DNA of 12,433 nt. Source: Anaerolineales bacterium UBA7227 (GTDB lineage: Bacteria > Chloroflexota > Anaerolineae > Anaerolineales > Villigracilaceae). The notes below the pieces were generated by a model, which saw nothing but the letters and a program-made list of their open reading frames with translations, had not been told where the DNA came from and made no database searches. The DNA is taken from NCBI GenBank assembly GCA_002473085.1, contig DKTP01000123.1, positions 263 through 12,695 of the forward strand, read 5' to 3'. The first letter of the stretch is position 1; every line of letters begins with the position of its first letter. The position numbers were made by a program, and so were the translations under genes. Below are positions 6,906 through 12,433 of the stretch, in pieces.

Positions 6906-8219
6906 ATGCAAAATCAATACTTTACAGCGGTAGTGGGCGCAGGCCCGGCAGGATTGTTCGGAGCCCGCGAGCTCGCCAGCAAGGGAGCGCGCGTGGCGCT
7001 TTTCAACCGGGATATCAAACCCGGCGGGCTGGCCGAATATGGGATTTACTTTACCAAACATGCGATGAAGGAAGGACTGCGAAGGCAATTCCGCAGCGCG
7101 CTCAGCAGCCCAAACATTGATTACTATGGCAACGTGACCGTCGGCGCGCAGGGCGATCTTTCGCTGGACGACTTGCGCGCGCTCGGCTTTCAGGCGATCC
7201 TCGTCACGGTGGGCGCGCAAGGCACAAAATGGCTGGGGCTGCCGGGCGAACATCTGACGGGCGTCTATCACGCCAAAGACGTGGTCTACTTTTACAACGG
7301 GCTGCCGGCTTTCGCGCAAAAAGACTTTCGGTTTGGAAGGCGCTGCGCGGTGGTGGGCGCGGGTAATGTGATGGTGGATGTTTCGCGGTATCTCATCCAC
7401 GAGCAAAAGGTGGACGAGGTGATCGCGGTCGTGCGCCGCGGACCGGCGGAGGTCAAGTTCGACAAGAAGGAAATGGAGTCCATCATCGCCAACGTGGACC
7501 TCGCCGCGCTGGACGCGGAACTGGCGCGCGCGACGCCCATCATGCAGGCGGTCGGCCAGGACCCCGAGACCGCGAGAGAAAAAATTCTGGAAGCCCTGCC
7601 GCGCGCCGAACCCAAAGTTTCGGAGACGAAGTTCCGCTTCGAGTTTCTCGCCTCGCCCACGCAAATGCTCGGCGACGCGGGCGGGAATCTCACGCAACTG
7701 GAGATCGAAGACAACTCCCTGGCTCTCAAAGACGGCGAGACGAAAGCGCGCGGCACGGGCAACAAACGCCTGCTCGACGTGGAGACGGTCATCTTTGCCA
7801 TCGGCGACAAAGTGGACGAGAACTTCGGCCTGCCCGTCGAATGGAACGAGTTCGTCAAGAGCCGGGAGCCGAGATTCCCGATCGACGGCGTCAATTTCGA
7901 ATCCACGATGGAAGGCATCTTCGTCGGCGGATGGGCGCGCAAAGCCAGCGAGGGACTCGTGGGCTACGCGCGCAAAGACGGAATCAACGCGTCGAAAGCG
8001 GTCTGGCAGTATCTCCAGACGCTCTCCCCCGCCAACGCGGATGCGGACGCGCTGGCCGCGAAAATGCGCGGGCTGGATAAACCCGTCGTCACAAATGAAG
8101 ACATCAAACGGCTGGAAGCCGCCGAAGCCGAAGAAGCCCAGAAGCGCGGATTGCAGGAATTCAAATTCAACAACAATGAAGATATGCTGAACGCGATGGG
8201 ACTGGCAGTGAGAGTGTGA
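6906..8219 (+). CDS. FAD-dependent NADP oxidoreductase, ferredoxin/adrenodoxin reductase (FprA) type
   Basis: A 437-residue two-dinucleotide-fold flavoprotein likely to pass electrons between NADPH and a ferredoxin or similar carrier. The FAD Rossmann motif GAGPAGLFGARELASKG is at 11-27, followed by KPGGLAEYGI (38-47), typical of adrenodoxin reductase/FprA. The NADP fold is GAGNVMVDVSRYL (151-163) and the RRGP (177-180) resembles the arginine pair that holds the 2'-phosphate in FprA. The FAD-closing block GWARKASEGLVGYARKDG (342-359) parallels the family's GW..G..G..G..R segment. Length is close to FprA (about 450). The ATG follows GAGGAAA. The C-terminal 60 residues are charged and helical. 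It forms a single-gene unit with its own promoter and terminator; the partner carrier is not in the window. Glutamate-synthase-small-chain-like enzymes share the fold and are a less likely alternative. Confidence 0.88.
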   Translation: MQNQYFTAVVGAGPAGLFGARELASKGARVALFNRDIKPGGLAEYGIYFTKHAMKEGLRRQFRSALSSPNIDYYGNVTVGAQGDLSLDDLRALGFQAILVTVGAQGTKWLGLPGEHLTGVYHAKDVVYFYNGLPAFAQKDFRFGRRCAVVGAGNVMVDVSRYLIHEQKVDEVIAVVRRGPAEVKFDKKEMESIIANVDLAALDAELARATPIMQAVGQDPETAREKILEALPRAEPKVSETKFRFEFLASPTQMLGDAGGNLTQLEIEDNSLALKDGETKARGTGNKRLLDVETVIFAIGDKVDENFGLPVEWNEFVKSREPRFPIDGVNFESTMEGIFVGGWARKASEGLVGYARKDGINASKAVWQYLQTLSPANADADALAAKMRGLDKPVVTNEDIKRLEAAEAEEAQKRGLQEFKFNNNEDMLNAMGLAVRV

Positions 8220-8241
8220 AGACTGCCCAGCAGATGAAAAG

Positions 8242-8272
8242 AAACTCCGAAGTTTTAGAAGCTTCGGAGTTT
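8242..8272 (+). terminator. Intrinsic terminator of the FprA-like reductase gene
   Basis: AAACTCCGAAG (8242-8252) pairs perfectly with CTTCGGAGTTT (8262-8272) around a 9-nt loop, followed by a T-rich tail (CGTTTAT). It lies 22 bp after the reductase stop. The promoter of the next gene begins within or immediately after it. Confidence 0.85.
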
Positions 8273-8288
8273 TCGTTTATGAGAGTTG

Positions 8289-8294
8289 TATAAT
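8289..8294 (+). promoter_or_regulatory. -10 box giving a probable leaderless transcript
   Basis: A perfect TATAAT whose last base is 9 bp from the ATG at 8303. With usual spacing the start would be at about 8301-8303, essentially on the start codon, and no Shine-Dalgarno sequence is present. The -35 region falls in the terminator stem and is a poor match. Confidence 0.6.
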
Positions 8295-8302
8295 TCCACA
8301 TC

Positions 8303-9103
8303 ATGCCCAAACGTGACCTGTACTTCCGCACGCCCATTCTCAACGCCGCGGGGATGCTGGGATTCGCCCCGGACTTCCGCGAATTTCAGAAACCCGGCTT
8401 CTGGGATGACCTCGGCGCGTTCACGACCAACCCGATCTCGCGGCGACCGCGCGGCGCGGCCGCGCATCCCGTCGCGGCGGAATACCCCGGCGGATTCCTG
8501 CTCCACACGGGATTGCCGAACCCCGGCTTCCGCGCGGCGCTGAAGAAATACGCGCGCCAGTGGGCGGATTCGTCCCTGCCGATCGTCGTCCACCTGCTGG
8601 CCAACCGCCCCGAAGAAACGGCGCGGATGGTCGAGGCGCTGGAAGGCGTGGAAAACGTCATGGCGGCGGAGCTGGGATTCGGACCGTCGCCGGTCGAGGA
8701 CGCGGTCCTGTCCACGCTGGAGGCGGCGCTGGGCGAACTGCCGCTGATCGTCTCGCTCGCGCCGGGAAACGCGGAACGGCTCGCGCCGCGCGCGGTCGCG
8801 GCGGGCGCGGCGGCGGTGAGTCTGTCGGCGCCGCGAGGCTCGCTGAACGTCGAAGATGGAACGTTGGCGGCCGGGCGTTTGTACGGTCCGAGTTTGTTTC
8901 CCCAAAGCCTGGAGGTCGTGCGGCGGCTGTCGGGCGCGGGAGTCCCCGTCATCGGCGGGGGAGGCGTCTACACGCGCGAGCAGGCCGAGGTCATGAAAGA
9001 GGCGGGAGCGCTGGCAGTCCAGTTGGACGCGGTGTTGTGGCGCGGGGGAATCCAGCCGCGGCGGGAGCCATCGTCCGCCGTCATTTTTCCAGCCAGATGG
9101 TGA
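8303..9103 (+). CDS. Dihydroorotate dehydrogenase-like FMN barrel protein, divergent
   Basis: A 266-residue protein with the outline of the dihydroorotate dehydrogenase TIM barrel. Matches are [13 protein letters not shown] (9-21; family NPxxNASG), [12 protein letters not shown] (39-50; family VTKTxxxxPR), [12 protein letters not shown] (64-75; family NxxGLxNPG), [19 protein letters not shown] (191-209; family GGLSGxxxxPxxLxxV) and [28 protein letters not shown] (215-242), the FMN-phosphate site. Differences matter: the NxSCPN substrate motif is absent, with [10 protein letters not shown] (121-130) in its place, and the usual FMN-side Lys in VKLxP is Ser151. It is about 40 residues shorter than class 1B enzymes. 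It therefore probably binds FMN but may not oxidise dihydroorotate. No partner pyr genes are nearby. Its 3' end overlaps dtd on the other strand by 23 bp. Confidence 0.75.
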   Translation: MPKRDLYFRTPILNAAGMLGFAPDFREFQKPGFWDDLGAFTTNPISRRPRGAAAHPVAAEYPGGFLLHTGLPNPGFRAALKKYARQWADSSLPIVVHLLANRPEETARMVEALEGVENVMAAELGFGPSPVEDAVLSTLEAALGELPLIVSLAPGNAERLAPRAVAAGAAAVSLSAPRGSLNVEDGTLAAGRLYGPSLFPQSLEVVRRLSGAGVPVIGGGGVYTREQAEVMKEAGALAVQLDAVLWRGGIQPRREPSSAVIFPARW

Positions 9104-9518
9104 CGGGCCCGTCGTTGTGAATCTCGACCAACATCTCCGCGCCGAAGACGCCCGTCTGCGCGGGGACTCCCTGCTCGCGGAGCAGCGCGGCGAAACGTTC
9201 CACGAGCGGCGCGGCGACTTCCGGGCGGGCCGCGTCGATGTAGGAGGGACGCCGTCCCTTTTGCGCGTCGGCGAAGAGCGTGAATTGGGAAACGACGATG
9301 GCCTCGCCCTGCACGTCCAACACAGAGAGATTCATCTTCCCCTCGGCGTCGTTGAAGATGCGGAGCGTGGCGATCTTTTCGGCCAGCCAGCGCGCCTGCG
9401 CCTCCCCGTCGTCGTGACCGATGCCAAGCAGGACGACCAGGCCGCTCCCGATGGAGGAGACGAGTTTGCCGTCCACGGAGACGCTGGCTTTGGACACTCG
9501 CTGGATGAGGGCGCGCAT
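9081..9518 (-). CDS. dtd: D-aminoacyl-tRNA deacylase
   Basis: Frees tRNAs mischarged with D-amino acids (and glycine from tRNA-Ala), a chirality proofreading step in the cytosol. The 145-residue length is standard. It begins [18 protein letters not shown] as in the family, with SQFTLFAD (77-84), GRRPSY (88-93) and the C-terminal [11 protein letters not shown] (135-145), which includes the Gly137-cisPro138 motif that excludes L-amino acids. A longer in-frame start at 9638 would add 40 Arg-rich residues running back into trpS and is rejected. The ATG at 9518 lies 26 bp after the trpS stop, so it is last in that operon. It shares 23 bp tail to tail with the gene at 8303-9103, and no terminator is visible between them. 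Confidence 0.96.
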   Translation of the reverse strand: MRALIQRVSKASVSVDGKLVSSIGSGLVVLLGIGHDDGEAQARWLAEKIATLRIFNDAEGKMNLSVLDVQGEAIVVSQFTLFADAQKGRRPSYIDAARPEVAAPLVERFAALLREQGVPAQTGVFGAEMLVEIHNDGPVTIWLEK

Positions 9519-9544
9519 GGCTGGGAAATCGTCCGTTGTCAAAA

Positions 9545-10534
9545 TCAGACGGGCAGCTGCACGGCCTCGCGGACTTCGCGCATCGTCTCTTCGGCGATGG
9601 CGCGGGCGCGTTTTGCGCCGTCGTGGAGGATGTCCCACACCTGGTCGGGCTTTTCGGCGATCTCAGCGCGCTTGGCGCGGAAGGACTCCAGGTGTTTGTT
9701 CAGGTTTTTCGCCAGGAGCGCCTTGCACTCCACACAGCCCCATGAGCCGTCGCGGCAGCCGCGGTCGATCATCGCCACTTCTTCGGGGGAGGAGAAAATT
9801 TTGTGCAGCGAGAAGACGTTGCAAACGTCGGGGTTGCCCGGGTCGTAACGATGCACGCGCGCGGGGTCGGTGACCATCTTCATCACGCGCTTGGTCGTCT
9901 CCTCGGGCGTGGAGGCCAGTTCGATGTGGTTGTTCAAACTCTTGCCCATCTTCTCTTTGCCGTCAATGCCCAGGATCTTCGGGAATTCGGTGTTCTTCAT
10001 CTGCGGCTCGATCAACGCCTGGGTGTGGAAGCGATGGTTGAACGAGCGCACGATCTCGCGCGCAAACTCGATGTGCGGCGCCTGGTCCACGCCGACAGGA
10101 ACCAGGTTGCTCTTATACAAAACGATGTCAGCGGTCATCAGCACGGGATACCCCACCAGCCCGTAATTTACGTTGTCGGGTTGATGGCGCACCTTCTCTT
10201 TAAAGGTCGGCAGGTCGGTGAGTTTGCCGAGCGGCGTCACCATCGAAAGGATGGTATGCAGTTCCGTCACCTGCGGGACCTGCGATTGCACGAACATGAT
10301 CGCCTCGTCGGGGCGGATGCCCGCCGCCAGCCAGTCGAGCGCCATCTCATAGGTATTCTGCCGCAGGTTCAGCGTGTCTTCCACCGTGGTCAACGCGTGC
10401 AGGTCCACGATGCAATAGACGCAATCGTAGTCGTCCTGCATCGCGACGTAATTTTTGATCGCGCCCAGATAATTTCCAAGATGCTGCCGCCCCGTGGGAC
10501 GCGCGCCCGAAAAGACTCTACCTTTTTTTGACAT
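9545..10534 (-). CDS. trpS: Tryptophanyl-tRNA synthetase with a probable [4Fe-4S] cysteine motif
   Basis: Charges tRNA-Trp with tryptophan. The 329-residue class I synthetase shows [19 protein letters not shown] (7-25) containing the HIGH-type H18-L-G-N21, the [13 protein letters not shown] strand (38-50), and a KMSKS loop as K195-M-G197-K-S199, a known natural variant. Four cysteines, C238-x21-C260-x6-C267-x2-C270, closely match the C-x22-C-x6-C-x2-C site that binds a [4Fe-4S] cluster in Thermotoga maritima TrpRS. The one-residue shift lies in the long gap, so a cluster (or less likely zinc) is inferred. ATG at 10534 follows AAGAGGT, which overlaps the stop of the selenoprotein gene 9 bp upstream. 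dtd follows by 26 bp. The three form an operon. Confidence 0.96.
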   Translation of the reverse strand: MSKKGRVFSGARPTGRQHLGNYLGAIKNYVAMQDDYDCVYCIVDLHALTTVEDTLNLRQNTYEMALDWLAAGIRPDEAIMFVQSQVPQVTELHTILSMVTPLGKLTDLPTFKEKVRHQPDNVNYGLVGYPVLMTADIVLYKSNLVPVGVDQAPHIEFAREIVRSFNHRFHTQALIEPQMKNTEFPKILGIDGKEKMGKSLNNHIELASTPEETTKRVMKMVTDPARVHRYDPGNPDVCNVFSLHKIFSSPEEVAMIDRGCRDGSWGCVECKALLAKNLNKHLESFRAKRAEIAEKPDQVWDILHDGAKRARAIAEETMREVREAVQLPV

Positions 10535-10543
10535 GAAACCTCT

Positions 10544-10786
10544 TTATTTTTCGACCAACCTGCGGATGAGACCGGCCACCTCGCCCGGTTCGGCGTGACG
10601 TTTCGTCTCCTGCTTCGAGAAGACCAACGCCTCGTTCACGCGGACCTCGAAGCGGCCTCCGTCCGAGGGAAGGATCTCCAGCGCTTCAATTTCGTCTTCG
10701 AAGTCGCGGAGCAACTCTCCAGCCAGGCTCACGGCCCGCTCGGTGTAGTGTCAGACCGCGCAATATTGGATGGAAATTTTCAACAC
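10544..10786 (-). CDS. SelW/Rdx-family selenoprotein with UGA-encoded selenocysteine (CAVU)
   Basis: An 80-residue thioredoxin-fold protein of the SelW/SelT/Rdx redox family. The frame contains a TGA at 10753-10751; reading it as selenocysteine gives MLKISIQYC9-A-V-U12-HYTERAVSLAGELLRDF, precisely the family's N-terminal CxxC/CxxU site, with both sides of the TGA matching the family. The C-terminal part, GGRFEVRVNEALVFSKQET followed by KRHAEPGEV, is the typical Rdx end. A bacterial-SECIS-like hairpin follows the TGA. Start choice: GTG at 10786 has GAGGA 5 nt upstream and gives the usual short N-terminus; the tandem ATGs at 10804 and 10801 lack a good ribosome-binding site. The first gene of an operon with trpS and dtd. 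Partner and substrate are unknown. Several neighbours use TGA as stop, so a reassigned code is unlikely. A nonsense mutation is the main alternative, but the position argues against it. Confidence 0.88.
10719..10743 (-). promoter_or_regulatory. Candidate bacterial SECIS element
   Basis: In the mRNA, starting 7 nt after the UGA, two C-G pairs, a bulged G, A-U, G-C, C-G, a bulged G, a G-U pair and three G-C/C-G pairs close a 5-nt loop CGUGA (10733-10729). The loop starts 17 nt after the UGA and has G as its second base. This agrees with the published rule for bacterial SECIS elements: loop 16-37 nt from UGA, with a G in the first two loop bases. It overlaps coding sequence, as bacterial SECIS elements do. 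Folding was done by eye. Confidence 0.75.
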
Positions 10787-10870
10787 GGCGTTCCTCGACA
10801 TCATGGGGATTGGAAACCCGCTTCCGACCGCAAGTTTCGTCTGCGGATCTTTTTCTTGCAATGTAAGAAA

Positions 10871-10879
10871 ATTATAACA
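10871..10879 (-). promoter_or_regulatory. Extended -10 promoter of the selenoprotein-trpS-dtd operon
   Basis: On the minus strand TGTTATAAT gives a perfect TATAAT (10876-10871) with the TGn extension. A CTGACA lies 20 bp upstream, too far for a normal -35, but an extended -10 can work without one. Expected start near 10864, leader about 78 nt. Confidence 0.7.
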
Positions 10880-10895
10880 CGCCCGCGTCTTAATC

Positions 10896-10924
10896 TTGTC
10901 AGCGGCCCATGCCCGCGCTATAAT
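10896..10924 (+). promoter_or_regulatory. Promoter of the FmdB-type zinc-ribbon gene
   Basis: TTGTCA (10896-10901), a 17-bp spacer and a perfect TATAAT (10919-10924). The predicted start near 10931 leaves a short leader with AGGAG before the ATG at 10959. It stands back to back with the promoter of the selenoprotein operon; the sequence between the two -10 boxes is only about 42 bp. Confidence 0.8.
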
Positions 10925-10958
10925 CCGCCCGTTGATTTGAAAGCAAAGGAGAAAGACC

Positions 10959-11249
10959 ATGCCCATTTACGCGTATCGTTGCGAATCGTGCGGAGTGCAG
11001 TTCGAACGCCATCAGTCGTTCAACGACGCCCCGTTGAAAACCTGTCCCGAATGCCGGAAGAAGTCCCTGAAAAAAGTGATCGCCCCGGTCGGCATTGTGT
11101 TCAAGGGCTCGGGGTTCTATGCCACCGACCACCGCTCCCCCTCGGGACAGACTTCGCACACCCATAAGAAAGAGACGCCCGCCGTCGATTCCAAATCAGG
11201 GACGACAGACAAGGAAAGCAAGCCTGCCGCGAAAGAAAGCACGGAATAG
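10959..11249 (+). CDS. FmdB-type zinc-ribbon protein
   Basis: A 96-residue protein of the FmdB/CxxC_CxxC_SSSS regulatory family, named after a putative regulator of formamidase genes; the molecular role is poorly known. The family start MPIYAYRCESCG is intact. Two CxxC knuckles, C8-x2-C11 and C29-x2-C32, should bind one zinc, and the linker VQFERHQSFNDAPLKTCPEC plus KKVIAPVGIVFKGSGFYATD (39-57) is the standard FmdB body. From about residue 58 the chain is a low-complexity, Lys/Glu/Ser/Thr-rich, probably disordered tail, also common in the family. ATG at 10959 follows AGGAG. It has its own promoter and a GNRA-loop terminator. Function stays open: proposals of transcription or assembly factor are not testable here. 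Confidence 0.92.
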   Translation: MPIYAYRCESCGVQFERHQSFNDAPLKTCPECRKKSLKKVIAPVGIVFKGSGFYATDHRSPSGQTSHTHKKETPAVDSKSGTTDKESKPAAKESTE

Positions 11250-11257
11250 ACCGTCGA

Positions 11258-11277
11258 GCGACGCCGCGAGGCGTCGC
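11258..11277 (+). terminator. Intrinsic terminator with GCGA tetraloop
   Basis: GCGACGCC (11258-11265) pairs perfectly with GGCGTCGC (11270-11277) around a GNRA-type GCGA loop, followed by ATTTTTATTT. It starts 9 bp after the zinc-ribbon gene stop. Confidence 0.92.
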
Positions 11278-11313
11278 ATTTTTATTTGGCGAAAGCAGAA
11301 AGGAATCATTTTC

Positions 11314-12048
11314 ATGGCAATGGACGATATTCTCAAAGCGCTGGTGGATTCCCGCCAGCAGCAAAACGCCCCCTCCCAGGGGCCCGACCCGATGTCGAGC
11401 CTGATCGGAAGCCTGCTCGGAGGCGGCGGAGGCCCCGCGGGCGGAGGTCAAGCCGACGCGATGACGGGACTGCTCGGAAGTCTGCTCGGCGGCGGTCAGC
11501 CGCAGGCAGGCGGGAGCAGTCCGCAGTCCGACCCGCTGGCAGGAATGTTAGGAAGCCTGCTCGGAGGCGAAAGCGGCGGGGCGTCCCAAACGGTGGGCGG
11601 CGGTCAGCAGCCCGGGCTGGGCGGCATGATGAGCCTGCTGGAAATGTTCACCGGGGGCGGTCAAAGCGGAATCAGCCAGTCCATGGCGGGAGCCAACCCC
11701 ATGATGGGACTGCTCCAGCCGCTGGTGGAGCCGCTGGCGAAGAAACTGAAGATTTCGCCCGAACTGGCGATGATCGCGGTGGCGTTCGTCCTGCAAAAGA
11801 TGCTGGCGCACCACCCCACTTCGGGACGCGACTCCACGCAGTTCAACATTGACGATATGTTCAGCCAGTTGAGCGCGGGAAAACTCGACCCGAATATGAT
11901 CAAAAACAGCGGCATGGCGGAGGAACTCGCCCGCGTCACCGGCATGGACAACGCCGCCGCCTCGAAGACGTTGAACGCGGCTTTCACGATGGTGGGACAG
12001 CGCGCGCTGCAAGCCGCGGCCAAGCCCGCATCCGCATCCCGAGACTAA
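11314..12048 (+). CDS. Glycine-rich protein with repeated SLLGGG motif, unknown function
   Basis: A 244-residue protein. The first half is glycine/glutamine/proline-rich with a repeated amphipathic motif, LIGSLLGG (30-37), LLGSLLGG (53-60) and MLGSLLGG (79-86), followed by MMSLLEMF (105-112). Spacing between the first three is about 23-26 residues. The second half (about 130-235) is helical: a short hydrophobic helix ELAMIAVAFVLQKML (150-164), too short and polar-flanked to be a sure membrane segment, then FNIDDMFSQLSAGKL and a C-terminal helix. The G-L-L-G-x-L-L-G-G style recalls the DUF937/YidB-like group, but I would not assign it. ATG at 11314 follows AAGGAA; upstream in-frame codons reach back into the zinc-ribbon gene and are rejected. 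A terminator precedes it, so its promoter is not obvious; partial read-through is possible. No signal peptide is seen. Confidence 0.82.
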   Translation: MAMDDILKALVDSRQQQNAPSQGPDPMSSLIGSLLGGGGGPAGGGQADAMTGLLGSLLGGGQPQAGGSSPQSDPLAGMLGSLLGGESGGASQTVGGGQQPGLGGMMSLLEMFTGGGQSGISQSMAGANPMMGLLQPLVEPLAKKLKISPELAMIAVAFVLQKMLAHHPTSGRDSTQFNIDDMFSQLSAGKLDPNMIKNSGMAEELARVTGMDNAAASKTLNAAFTMVGQRALQAAAKPASASRD

Positions 12049-12106
12049 CGTGGAAGAGCGCGGCGTCATCGGGAGGCGCGACCACGCGTTAGAATTTGCG
12101 AAAAAG

Positions 12107-12130
12107 AACTGCGTCCGAAAGGGCGCAGTT
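12107..12130 (+). terminator. Intrinsic terminator with GAAA tetraloop
   Basis: AACTGCGTCC (12107-12116) pairs with GGGCGCAGTT (12121-12130), with one U-G pair, around a GAAA loop, followed by a short T-run (TTGATT). It ends the glycine-rich gene transcript. Confidence 0.9.
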
Positions 12131-12197
12131 TTGATTCGGGGATTAAAATAGCGGCATGGTCATCATCCATAGTCAACGTCTGCGAAGAGAGGCAAAA

Positions 12198-12433
12198 ATG
12201 AACCGCGTTATATTCCTCCTTGCAATTCTGCTGGCGGCCTGCGCGCCGGCCCTCACCCCCGTCCCCTCGCCCGTTGGGGAGCCGCCCACGCCGGCCGCCA
12301 CGCGGACGCCAGTCCCGCCGACGGCGACGGCAACCGCGACCGCCACGCCGATGCCAAAGTTGACGCTGGAAGATTTGAAGTCAATGTCGGACGCGGATAA
12401 GTTGAAGATGGCCCCGCAGGCGGAGAGCGCGCC
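12198..12433 (+). CDS. Lipoprotein with Thr/Pro-rich linker, N-terminal part (runs off the window)
   Basis: The first 78 residues of an exported lipoprotein. A short n-region (MNR), a hydrophobic core (VIFLLAILLA) and a lipobox L-A-A-C15 give cleavage before Cys15, which would be lipid-anchored. A Pro/Thr/Ala-rich linker follows (about 16-52, ending in TATATATPMP-like repeats), a style frequent in Anaerolineae surface proteins, then a charged helical stretch beginning KLTLEDLKSMSDADKLKM. The start at 12198 has AGAGAGG upstream and the best signal-peptide shape. An in-frame ATG at 12156 would add 14 residues and, with TAAAAT at 12144-12149, could be leaderless, but it spoils the signal peptide. 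The function of the mature domain cannot be seen. Confidence 0.85.
   Translation, partial: MNRVIFLLAILLAACAPALTPVPSPVGEPPTPAATRTPVPPTATATATATPMPKLTLEDLKSMSDADKLKMAPQAESA

Noticed and set aside
6741..7697. 318-residue minus-strand ORF opposite the reductase gene
   Set aside because: The plus-strand frame carries both dinucleotide-binding motifs and proper signals; this is its shadow.
10544..10732. Separate 62-residue gene starting at the GTG after the UGA
   Set aside because: It lacks the family's N-terminal strand and redox site, which lie directly upstream in the same frame; the Sec reading explains both halves.
10751..10753. Nonsense mutation or UGA read as Trp
   Set aside because: The TGA falls exactly on the second redox residue and is followed by a SECIS-like hairpin. 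TGA ends several neighbouring genes, so it is not a Trp codon here.
10751..10966. 71-residue minus-strand protein ending at the UGA
   Set aside because: Its first 55 residues run through the promoter region of the divergent zinc-ribbon gene and have no ribosome-binding site; only the last 11 residues belong to a real gene.
1..12433. Mobile element, CRISPR array or phage region
   Set aside because: No transposase, integrase, terminal inverted repeats, direct-repeat array or phage structural gene was found; gene content is chromosomal.

Overview
The window looks like chromosomal DNA of a GC-rich member of the Chloroflexota, probably Anaerolineae. This is inferred from gene style: a Thr/Pro-rich lipoprotein linker, paired M16 peptidases, an FmdB-type zinc ribbon and an FprA-like reductase. 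No rRNA is present to confirm it. Nothing points to a phage, transposon or CRISPR array. Most genes are housekeeping, but two loci stand out.

Layout. (1) 1-323, minus: the 5' end of rpoB with its own promoter. (2) 582-1609, plus, divergent from rpoB: a two-gene operon of a small FtsK/SpoIIIE-like P-loop ATPase and a 76-residue protein. Its near-consensus promoter is overlapped by a perfect inverted repeat with a GAAC-N4-GTTC core, the form of a LexA (SOS) box. It ends at a strong hairpin, 1634-1663. (3) 5554-1670, minus: a four-gene operon of a one-pass membrane protein, an active M16B zinc peptidase, its catalytically dead M16B partner, and acpS. (4) 5882-6634, plus: a SAM methyltransferase behind a good promoter and a 175-nt leader. 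(5) 6906-8219, plus: an FAD/NADP reductase with promoter and terminator. (6) 8303-9103, plus: a divergent dihydroorotate-dehydrogenase-like barrel, probably translated from a leaderless mRNA, overlapping tail to tail with dtd. (7) 10786-9081, minus: a SelW/Rdx-family gene, trpS and dtd. (8) 10959-12433, plus: an FmdB-type zinc ribbon, a glycine-rich protein and the start of a lipoprotein, with two GNRA-loop terminators between them.

The most notable finding is that the SelW/Rdx gene contains an in-frame UGA exactly where the second redox cysteine belongs (C-A-V-U). A bacterial-SECIS-like hairpin follows at the right distance. It is best read as a selenoprotein, which ordinary gene calling would split into a fragment and a spurious ORF. 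It sits 9 bp upstream of trpS, whose product carries a C-x21-C-x6-C-x2-C motif close to the [4Fe-4S] site known from Thermotoga TrpRS. dtd follows, so the operon combines UGA recoding, Trp-tRNA charging and D-aminoacyl-tRNA proofreading. The second notable locus is the putative SOS-controlled mini-FtsK operon, whose function is unknown.
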